64,000 nt of DNA from CAWGUU01 sp963825765. GTDB taxonomy: Bacteria; Actinomycetota; Acidimicrobiia; Acidimicrobiales; AC-14. Position numbers and translations under genes: made by a program. Below are positions 17,774 to 24,936 of this stretch, piece after piece; positions within the stretch are counted from its first letter, which is position 1, and every line of letters begins with the position of its first letter. Location of the stretch: assembly GCA_963825765.1 (NCBI GenBank), contig CAWGUU010000009.1:1-64000 (forward strand). Direction: 5' to 3'. The notes under the pieces were generated by a model. The model was given only the letters and a program-made list of their open reading frames with translations. It was not told the DNA's origin and made no database searches.

Positions 17774-18844
17774 TCAGCACCGCCCGTCGGACGCCAACCC
17801 GGCGAGGGACCCGAGCTCGGCGCCGGCGCCGTCGGCGAGCCCGGCCGACTCCAGGTGTTGCAGCGCCCGCGCCACCAGGTCGTCTGGCCGCAGCTGATCC
17901 GGCCGCAGCTGGCGCCCGGCCCGTCCCCCGGCCAGGTCGACCAGCCGCGCGGCGCGCTCCAGGTCGGCCTGGGAGAGCCGTGTTCCCGCCTCGTAGAGCG
18001 CGGCCAACTCCCGGCCGGCCGGGGTGTTCGAGGTCAGCGCCGACACCAGGGGCATCGTCGTCCTCCGGTCGTAGAGCTCCCACCGCACCGGCCCGCCGTC
18101 GGCGACCGTGCCCGGCCCTCCACGGCCGGAGGAGTGGTCGCCAGCATGGAACGCGCGTCCGAGGTCCTCGCCGAAGCGTCGCATGTGCTCGACCTGCTGC
18201 TGGTCGCCACCGCCGAAATCGGCACCGAGGGCGCACGCGCAGCCGAGGAGGGCGCCCGTCTTCCCGGCCGCCACGCTCATCCTCTCGCCCACGTCCACTC
18301 CCGGACGCGTCCCGAGGGCGATGTCGGCCCCCTGGGCGTCGACCACGTCGAGGACGGCGGCGCTCAGCACCTGCATGCCGTCCTCGGCGCAGGGGTGCCC
18401 GCTGGCGGCGAGGACCTCGAGGGCGGTGGCCAGCAGGGCGTCGCCGGCCAGGATGGCGGCGCGGAGCCCGAACACGCTCCAGGCCGTGGGTCGGCGGCGC
18501 CGGCTGATCTGTCCGTCGACGACGTCGTCGTGCAGGAGGGAGAAGTGATGGGCCAGCTCGACCGCGACCGCGGCGGGCAGCGCGCCGGCAGGGACCCCGC
18601 CGACGGCCTGGGCGGATACCAGCACGACTGTCGAACGGACCGCCGGTGCGGCCGCCGGGCCGCCCGGCAGCCCGTGTTCGTCCCACCAACCGAAGTGGTA
18701 GCCGGCGATGTGCCGGGTGGCGCCGGGGAGCGCGTCGACGGCGGTCCGGAGGGCCGGGCCGGCGAGGTCGCCGCTCCACGACAACGCCTCCCGGGCCGCC
18801 CACCGCTCGGTCAGCTCGTCGATGGTGGCCTTGCCGGCTCCCAT
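17774..18844 (-). CDS. Polyprenyl synthetase-like protein of the encapsulin operon, second Asp motif degenerate
   Basis: A 356-residue trans-prenyltransferase fold. The first aspartate-rich motif is normal (LLHDDVVDG, about residue 91). Where the second motif should read like FQxxDDxxG, the protein has FHAGDHSSG, so only one of the two aspartates remains. The following conserved Lys-containing strand is replaced by a Gly-rich stretch. Prenyltransferases are known cargo-type partners of Family 2B encapsulins, so this may be a specialised or catalytically altered cargo. The ATG at 18844 overlaps the stop of the shell gene (ATGA), showing tight coupling. A longer open frame upstream is antisense-free but lies inside the shell gene. 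Confidence 0.85.
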   Translation of the reverse strand: MGAGKATIDELTERWAAREALSWSGDLAGPALRTAVDALPGATRHIAGYHFGWWDEHGLPGGPAAAPAVRSTVVLVSAQAVGGVPAGALPAAVAVELAHHFSLLHDDVVDGQISRRRRPTAWSVFGLRAAILAGDALLATALEVLAASGHPCAEDGMQVLSAAVLDVVDAQGADIALGTRPGVDVGERMSVAAGKTGALLGCACALGADFGGGDQQQVEHMRRFGEDLGRAFHAGDHSSGRGGPGTVADGGPVRWELYDRRTTMPLVSALTSNTPAGRELAALYEAGTRLSQADLERAARLVDLAGGRAGRQLRPDQLRPDDLVARALQHLESAGLADGAGAELGSLAGLASDGRC

Positions 18845-20271
18845 CAGCGTCCGATTTCGACGTCTTCCAGGATCCCGAGCGCGTCCGGCACCAGGACGGC
18901 GGCCGAGTAGTAGGTGGTGACGAGGTAGGAGATGATGGCCTTGTCGCTGATGCCCGCGAACCGTACCGACAGGCCGGGCTCGCGCTCGTCGGGGATGCCG
19001 GTCTGGTGCAGGCCGATGACGCCCTGCTCGTCGAGCCCCGTCCGCATGGCGAGGATGGACGTGGTCTGACGGTCGGTCACCGGGATCTTGTCGCAGGGCA
19101 GGAGCGGGATGCCCCGCCAGGCCGCGATGCGGCTGCCGTCGACGTCGACGATCTGGGGATAGACGCCCCGCTTCGTGCACTCCCGGCCGAAGGCGGCGAT
19201 GGCCTTGGGGTGGGCGAAGAGGTACTGCGTCTTCCGGCGCCGGGAGATGAGGCGGTCCATGTCGTCGGGCGTGGGCGGCCCGGTGCGGGTGTGGATGCGC
19301 TGGGACAGGTCGGCGTTGTGGAGCAGCCCGTAGCCCCGGTCGTTGACCAGGTCGTGCTCCTCCCGCTCCCGCACCGCCTCGACGGTGAGGCGCAGCTGCT
19401 CCTCGACCTGGTTCATCGGGTCGTTGAACAGGTCGGCCACACGGGTCTGGACGCGCACCACCGTCTGGCCCACCTGGAGCGAGTACTCGCGCGGGTTGAG
19501 GTCGTAGTCGGCGAACGTGCCCGCCACGTCGGCTTCGTCGGGGTGGCCCGTGGTCAGCTCGATGGCGGCCTCGCCGTGGCGGTTCTGCGGTCGCCCGGCG
19601 CTGGCGCGGAACGCCTCGATGTGAGCCCGGAGGCTGTCGGAGCGGGCGACGACGTCCTCGAACTCCGCCTGGGAGAGGGTGAGGACCGTGGCCGAGGTGA
19701 CGGCCTTGGCGGTGAACTCCCACAGGTCCTGCGACTCGATGATCGCCCGGTAGCTGAAATGGTCGCCGTCGGCGAGGACTCCGAGCACCGTCTCGTCGCC
19801 GAACTTGCCGAGGCCGGTCTTCTCGATCTTGCCGTGGGCGATCAGGCAGATCTGGTCCGCCGGCTCGCCCCACTCGACGATGACGTCGCCGGGGGACAGC
19901 TCGCGTTGCACGAACCGGTCGGCGAGGGCCGAAAGCACCTCCTCGTCGTCGTAGCCCCTCAGCAGCGGCAGCTCGCACAGCTCCCGAGGGATGACCCGGA
20001 CGTCGGCCCCGGTCGAGGTGAACGTGACCCGACCGTCGCCCACGGCGTAGCTCAGGCGGCGGTTGACCCGGAACACGCCGCCCTTGGTCTGGACGAAGGG
20101 CAGGAGCCGCAGCAGCCACCGCGGGGAGATGCCCTGCATCTGGGGCTGGGACTTGGTGGTGGTGGCCAGGTTCCGGGCCGCAGCCGTGCTGAGGCTGAGC
20201 TTGGCCTGATCGTCCCGGTGAGGCGCCTCCGGTTCAGCCGGCTGCGGATCGGCCGTCGTCACATCGGTCAT
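18844..20271 (-). CDS. Family 2B encapsulin shell protein, second copy
   Basis: A 475-residue HK97-fold shell protein with an inserted cyclic-nucleotide-binding-like domain, the hallmark of Family 2B. The N-terminal arm contains KLSLSTAAARNLATTTKSQPQMQGISPRW-like elements at about residues 25-53. The CNB-like domain spans about 95-215 (VLSALADRFVQRELSPGD to ADGDHFSYRAI), without a canonical phosphate-binding cassette arginine. The rest is capsid fold ending in TTYYSAAVLVPDALGILEDVEIGR. Such proteins are often misannotated as Crp-family regulators, and no helix-turn-helix is seen. It differs from the upstream copy throughout, and the two probably form a mixed shell or two shells. It is 111 bases after the first copy. 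Confidence 0.9.
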   Translation of the reverse strand: MTDVTTADPQPAEPEAPHRDDQAKLSLSTAAARNLATTTKSQPQMQGISPRWLLRLLPFVQTKGGVFRVNRRLSYAVGDGRVTFTSTGADVRVIPRELCELPLLRGYDDEEVLSALADRFVQRELSPGDVIVEWGEPADQICLIAHGKIEKTGLGKFGDETVLGVLADGDHFSYRAIIESQDLWEFTAKAVTSATVLTLSQAEFEDVVARSDSLRAHIEAFRASAGRPQNRHGEAAIELTTGHPDEADVAGTFADYDLNPREYSLQVGQTVVRVQTRVADLFNDPMNQVEEQLRLTVEAVREREEHDLVNDRGYGLLHNADLSQRIHTRTGPPTPDDMDRLISRRRKTQYLFAHPKAIAAFGRECTKRGVYPQIVDVDGSRIAAWRGIPLLPCDKIPVTDRQTTSILAMRTGLDEQGVIGLHQTGIPDEREPGLSVRFAGISDKAIISYLVTTYYSAAVLVPDALGILEDVEIGR

Positions 20272-20382
20272 TGGTGCACCATCCCTACGGGTGGCGCACC
20301 AATGACATCCGTGACATCCGGCCTATGGCCGGACGAAGCGCGCCACATTCGTTCGCTCACCTTCGGCTCGCTCATCACGAGA

Positions 20383-21822
20383 TCAGCGCCCGATCTCGAC
20401 GTCCTCGAGGACGGCGAGTGCGTCGGGCACGAGCACTGCAGCCGAGTAGTAGGTGCTTACCAGGTAGGAGATGATCGCCTTCTCGCTGATGCCCATGAAC
20501 CGAACCGAAAGCCCCGGCTGGTACTCGTCGGGGATGCCTGTCTGGTGCAGGCCGACGACACCGCGCTTCTCCAGCCCGGTGCGGAGCAACATGATCGAGC
20601 TGGTCTGGGTGTCGCTGACTGGGATCTTGTTGCAGGGGAGCATCGGTATGCCCCTCCAGGCCGGCACCCAGTTGCCGTTGATGTCGATGCTCTGGGGATA
20701 GATCCCCCGGCTGTTGCACTCCCGGCCGAAGGCGGCGATGGTCTTGGGGTGGGCCAGGAAGTACCCCGGCTCCTTCCACACCATGGCGATCAGCTCGTCC
20801 ATGTCGTCGGGCGTGGGCGGCCCGGAGCGGGTGTGGATGCGCTGGGAGAGGTCGGCGTTGTGCAGCAGCCCGTAGTCGCGGTCGTTGACCAGGTCGTGCT
20901 CCTGACGCTCCCTCAGGGCTTCGATGGTGAGGCGCAACTGCTCCTCGGTCTGGTTCATCGGCTCGTTGAACAGGTCGGCCACACGGGTCTGGATGCGCAG
21001 CACGGTCTGGCCGACGTTGAGGGAGTACTCCCGGGGGTTGAGGTCGTAGTCGACGAACGTGCCGGCCACGTCGGCCTCGTCGGGGTGGCCCGAGGTCAGG
21101 GCGATGGAGGCTTCGCCCTCGGCCGTCTGGGCCTGGCCGGCGTTGGCCTGGAACGCCTCGATGTGGGCCCGGAGGCTGTCGGATCGCCCGGCGACAGCCT
21201 CGAACTCGTCCTGGGCGAGGGTCAGGACCGTTGCCGAGGTCACCGCTTTGGCGGTGAAGTCCCAGTAGTCCTGCGATTCGATGATGGCCCGGTAGGAGAA
21301 GTGGTCGCCGTCGGCAAGGACGCCGAGCACCGTCTCGTCCCCGTATTTGCTCACGCCGATCTTCTCGATCTTGCCGTGGGCGATGAGGCAGATGGAATCG
21401 GCGGGCTGGCCGCGCTCCACGATGACGTCGCCCGGGCTGAGCTCACGCTGGACGAAGCGGTCGGCCAGAGCCGACAGCACCTCGACGTCGTCGTAGCCGC
21501 GCAGCAACGGCAGCTCGCACAGTTCCTGAGGGATGACGCGGACGTCGGCGCCGGTGGTCGTGAACGTCACCCGCCCGTCTCCGACCGAGTAGCTGAGCCG
21601 GCGGTTGACCCGGAACGTGCCGCCCTGGGTCTGGATCCACGGCAGGACCCGCAGCAACCACCGCGACGAGATGCCCTGCATCTGGGGCTGGGACTTCGTG
21701 GTGGTGGCCAGGTTGCGGGCGGCAGCGGTGCTGAGGCTCAGCTTGCCGTGCCCGTTCTGGCCGTTCTGAGAGATCTCTTCCGGATCGGCCGGCTGCAGCG
21801 GCTCCGTCGTCACATCAGTCAC
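20383..21822 (-). CDS. Family 2B encapsulin shell protein, first copy
   Basis: A 479-residue shell protein with the same layout as its downstream paralogue: a conserved N-arm (SLSTAAARNLATTTKS, QMQGIS), a CNB-like insertion, then the HK97 P- and A-domain segments with DLNPREYSL, NPREYS-linked VGQTV and the C-terminal ALAVLEDVEIGR. The GTG at 21822 is chosen because it gives VTDVTTE, matching MTDVTTA of the paralogue. A GTG at 21831 would add three residues. Family 2B shells encapsulate 2-MIB synthase in Streptomyces. Here the two shell genes share one island promoter that matches the one driving the MIB genes 15 kb away. Confidence 0.9.
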   Translation of the reverse strand: MTDVTTEPLQPADPEEISQNGQNGHGKLSLSTAAARNLATTTKSQPQMQGISSRWLLRVLPWIQTQGGTFRVNRRLSYSVGDGRVTFTTTGADVRVIPQELCELPLLRGYDDVEVLSALADRFVQRELSPGDVIVERGQPADSICLIAHGKIEKIGVSKYGDETVLGVLADGDHFSYRAIIESQDYWDFTAKAVTSATVLTLAQDEFEAVAGRSDSLRAHIEAFQANAGQAQTAEGEASIALTSGHPDEADVAGTFVDYDLNPREYSLNVGQTVLRIQTRVADLFNEPMNQTEEQLRLTIEALRERQEHDLVNDRDYGLLHNADLSQRIHTRSGPPTPDDMDELIAMVWKEPGYFLAHPKTIAAFGRECNSRGIYPQSIDINGNWVPAWRGIPMLPCNKIPVSDTQTSSIMLLRTGLEKRGVVGLHQTGIPDEYQPGLSVRFMGISEKAIISYLVSTYYSAAVLVPDALAVLEDVEIGR

Positions 21823-22005
21823 AACCCACACCCCATTCTTCGAGTCATTTTGTCAACAGAACACCTGATCGAGGATCGATGTCACGCTGTGAGCGCGCAT
21901 CATGCGGCGATCCCGTCGAATCTCGATACACGCTCCGGAGGAGTACCTGGCGAGGTTCCTTTGGCGCGCGTCTCAACTGCACTTCAACGTTGACGCCTCA
22001 TGGAG

Positions 22006-22050
22006 AGTGTAGAAACCGCCGCGCGCGCTTGTCGTCCGTAGTTCCTACGG
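22006..22050 (-). promoter_or_regulatory. Island promoter for the encapsulin operon
   Basis: On the minus strand a perfect dyad CCGTAG-GAA-CTACGG (22036-22050) runs into GACGAC (22031-22036). After 19 bases comes TACACT (22006-22011). Transcription would begin near 21999, leaving a leader of about 175 bases with no clear ORF. Confidence 0.75.
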
Positions 22051-22090
22051 AACCCTCCCGTTGCATCGGGTCGGTCCAGGGATCCGGCCG

Positions 22091-24808
22091 TCATATCGTG
22101 ATTACGCCGAGGGCGAGGAGAACGCCGAGGCCGAGAACGGGGATACCCAGGAGCTGGTGACGGAATGGCAGCTCCCGGTCCGGGCCCTCGCGTCCGAAGA
22201 GCTCGAGCAGCGCCAAGGCGAGACCTGGGAGCGAAAGCAGAACGAAGGAGTCGCGGATCGCCTCCTGGCCCGTCGAGAAGTAGCGCAGCACGAGTGCTCC
22301 GACCACCGCACCGACGAAGAGCATCAGGACGATGGCGACGATGCCACGCGGAGTGACGGCGTGGACCCGCGCCGAATTCGGCAGCCGATCGGCGAAAAGG
22401 TCCAACACCTTGGGGAGGATGAAGAGGGCGCCTCCCACGTACAGCTGCCAGCAGGAGCCCAGGTACGAGATCGCCACGAAGACGAAAATGGTCAGCACCA
22501 GGGCATGCGCAGCCAAGCGCTGTGCGGTGCTGGGCTGTCGCATATCTGGCGGCTGGACCTGGGCGAGCCGCAATGGGTAGGAATGGGCGGCGATCGTCTC
22601 GAGCAGCATCCGGACGGCCAGTGCGGCCAGCACCATTAGGGCGATGCGGTTGGCGCTGTCGGCGATCGGCAGGTCGATCCCCGCCAGGCCGGGGAGCCCC
22701 TGCAGGATCACCTGCACCGCCCACGCCCCGACCAGCGAGGCGATCACGATGTCGGCGGTCCGGTCCCAGTGCTCCTGGCGCGTCATGGTCGGCGGACGAC
22801 GCAGCGGCCGGGCGGTGCCGGCGATGAGTGGCGCCGCGAACCACAGCGTCGCCAGGCCGAGCATCGTCCGAGCGTTGTCTGCCGACGTCACTCCACCCAG
22901 GAGCACGACGCCGCCGGCGAACACCACCACGGCGATCACGCCGGCGAGGGCGTCGAACACGCCCAGCACGGCGAGTCCGGCCGCCAATCCGATTGCAGGC
23001 GGAAGGGCTCTGCCGTCGACGCTCGCCACGGCCAGGGCGGCAAGGAAGGCGCCGAACGCGGGGACGGCCAGGTAGAGCGAACCGAGCATGGCGCGCAGGT
23101 AGCCGGCGTCGTCCAGGACACGCGCCAGAAGTGGCGACCGGGAGGACACCCGGGGCGGGACAGCGAGGCTCAGGCGGTCGACATGGGCCGTCCCTGGCCA
23201 TCGCCAGGTCCGCGACCGGTCGCCGCGCCGGACGGCGGCGAGGAAGCCGCCGGCCAGCCCTTCGTCCGCGCTCTCCACCTCGGTGGAGACGACCTCGCCG
23301 GCCTGGTTCGCGGTGCTACCTGCCCCGATGGCGGCGCTTGCGATGGAACGGCGCCGCCGACCCACCCCGAGCAGGGCCAGCAGCGCGAAGGCCGCCACCT
23401 GCATGGTGACGATGTCGGCGGGGTGGTCCGCGGGGTCATATCGATGCAGATTGGCCTCGGCCACTGGAGCGATCGGTCCGGACGCGGCTTCGACGATTCC
23501 CGGGTCGAGCTCGGGCGGGCTCGCGGGCGGCGTCGGCGAGGCGGGGGGTGGGGGTGCGGGCGTGCCCGGTGGTGCGGCAGAGGCCGGCGTCGTGCCCGGG
23601 GGCGGAGCCGTGGTCGGCGTCGGTCCCGGCGGTGCGGCGCTGGTCGTCGGCGGCAACGTCGTGACGGGAGGAGGCGTCGGCGGGGTCGGAGCGGCCGGCG
23701 CCGTCGTGATCGTGGTCGGGAGCACGGTCGTCGTCGTGGACGAGGTGCCCGTCGAGGTCGGCGGGCCAGTGGTCGTCGTCGACGGCACCGTGGTGGTGGT
23801 AGTGGTCGACGTCGGCGGCACCGGGGTCGAGGTCGGCGGCACCGTGGTGGTGGTAGGGGTCGACGTCGGCGGCACCGTGGTGGTGGTAGGGGTCGACGTC
23901 GGCGGCACCGTGGTCGTGGTCGTCGTGGTCGGCGGCACGATCGTCGTCGTGCTCGTGGTCGTGGTCGGGGGCGCCGGTGACACGACCACGGATTCGCCGG
24001 GGTCGTTGCAGGCGGCTTCGGCGGGGGTGTTCGCGGGGTCGCCGCCGTAGGAGGCCACCCACCGGTAGATGCCGGGCACGCCGGGGCTGTAGAAGGCCGA
24101 GGTGTAGGTGCCGGTGCCGTTGACCGTGTGGTAGGAGCTGAACGCCGGGACCCCCGTGCAAGTGGGATCGTCGGGCCCGTAGAGATGGAAGCTCAGGATG
24201 CCGAATGGCTCGAACCCGCCAGAGAGCGTGGCGGTGTCACTGACCTGGCCCCCGACGGGCACGGTGCCCGACGCGCTCGTCACCAACGTGGTGACGGCGC
24301 GTGTGACGACGACCGATTCGCCGGGGGCGTCGCACGCCCCCTGGGCGGGGAGGTTGGCGACGTCGCCTCCATACGACGCGACCCAGCGGTACGTGCCCCG
24401 GTACGACGGCGTGTAGGCCTCGGAGGTGTACTGACGGTTGCCGACGACGGCCACGTTGGAGCTGAACAGCGGCGTCCCGAGGCAGGTCGGGTCGTCGGGA
24501 CCGTACAGCGCGAACGTGATCGTCCCGCCCGGTGACGAGCCGCCCGCCAACGTGGCGGTGTCGCTGATCTGGCCTCCGACCGGCACGGACGGAGAGGCCT
24601 GAGTCACCAAGGTCGTGACGGCCGGCCCGACCGGGACCTGCGCCGACGCGCCCGGCATCGTCAGTGTCGACTCGACGAGGACGAGCAGGAGGCCGGTGAG
24701 TCCGACGGATCCGAGAAGCTGACCGTTGGACCGTGCCGGTCGGCGACCTGCTGCGTCTGGCGAGGCTTGGCCTGCAGATGGCGAAGGGCGCACCGCGTGG
24801 TTGTCCAA
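22091..24808 (-). CDS. Secreted/membrane protein with two Ig-like repeats, Thr-Pro linker and multipass C-terminal domain
   Basis: This 905-residue protein is not assigned to a named family. An N-terminal hydrophobic segment (about residues 31-50, ending near ASAQ) looks like a signal peptide or anchor. Two similar repeats follow (about 63-165 and 166-275), each with VPVGGQxSDTATLxGG, LYGPDDPTC, YRWVASYGGD and GESVVV. Then comes a Thr/Pro/Ser-rich stretch of about 170 residues with PPTSTP repeats. The C-terminal 450 residues contain about ten hydrophobic segments. The topology suggests extracellular repeats presented by a membrane domain. It has its own island promoter, so it is part of the regulon although its role is unknown. 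Each repeat has two cysteines that could pair outside the cell. Confidence 0.75.
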   Translation of the reverse strand: MDNHAVRPSPSAGQASPDAAGRRPARSNGQLLGSVGLTGLLLVLVESTLTMPGASAQVPVGPAVTTLVTQASPSVPVGGQISDTATLAGGSSPGGTITFALYGPDDPTCLGTPLFSSNVAVVGNRQYTSEAYTPSYRGTYRWVASYGGDVANLPAQGACDAPGESVVVTRAVTTLVTSASGTVPVGGQVSDTATLSGGFEPFGILSFHLYGPDDPTCTGVPAFSSYHTVNGTGTYTSAFYSPGVPGIYRWVASYGGDPANTPAEAACNDPGESVVVSPAPPTTTTSTTTIVPPTTTTTTTVPPTSTPTTTTVPPTSTPTTTTVPPTSTPVPPTSTTTTTTVPSTTTTGPPTSTGTSSTTTTVLPTTITTAPAAPTPPTPPPVTTLPPTTSAAPPGPTPTTAPPPGTTPASAAPPGTPAPPPPASPTPPASPPELDPGIVEAASGPIAPVAEANLHRYDPADHPADIVTMQVAAFALLALLGVGRRRRSIASAAIGAGSTANQAGEVVSTEVESADEGLAGGFLAAVRRGDRSRTWRWPGTAHVDRLSLAVPPRVSSRSPLLARVLDDAGYLRAMLGSLYLAVPAFGAFLAALAVASVDGRALPPAIGLAAGLAVLGVFDALAGVIAVVVFAGGVVLLGGVTSADNARTMLGLATLWFAAPLIAGTARPLRRPPTMTRQEHWDRTADIVIASLVGAWAVQVILQGLPGLAGIDLPIADSANRIALMVLAALAVRMLLETIAAHSYPLRLAQVQPPDMRQPSTAQRLAAHALVLTIFVFVAISYLGSCWQLYVGGALFILPKVLDLFADRLPNSARVHAVTPRGIVAIVLMLFVGAVVGALVLRYFSTGQEAIRDSFVLLSLPGLALALLELFGREGPDRELPFRHQLLGIPVLGLGVLLALGVITI

Positions 24809-24884
24809 TGTCTCGTTCGACGCTGGACCGGCGAACCATGACCGCTCCAGCCATCGATGTCCTCCGCCGGGCGTTCTCGACCCG

Positions 24885-24929
24885 AGAGTAGGAACGGCCG
24901 GGGGGCGGCGTCGTCAGTGGAAACTACGG
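24885..24929 (-). promoter_or_regulatory. Island promoter for the Ig-like/membrane protein
   Basis: On the minus strand CCGTA-GTTTC-CACTG (24915-24929) leads into GACGAC (24910-24915). After 19 bases comes TACTCT (24885-24890). The second dyad arm is imperfect. Transcription would begin near 24878, about 70 bases before the start codon. Confidence 0.65.
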
Positions 24930-24936
24930 ATTGCGT

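Noticed and set aside
18844..21822. Annotation of the two CNB-domain proteins as Crp-family regulators
   Set aside because: Neither has a helix-turn-helix, and the rest of each protein matches the Family 2B encapsulin shell layout.
18646..21993. A 1115-codon open frame on the plus strand across the encapsulin region
   Set aside because: It is antisense to both shell genes and the prenyltransferase-like gene, has no recognisable domain and reflects codon bias in GC-rich DNA.
22800..24000. Thr/Pro-coding repeats at 23.5-24.0 kb as a CRISPR-like or mobile repeat
   Set aside because: The repeats are in frame, encode PPTSTP-type units, and have no spacers.
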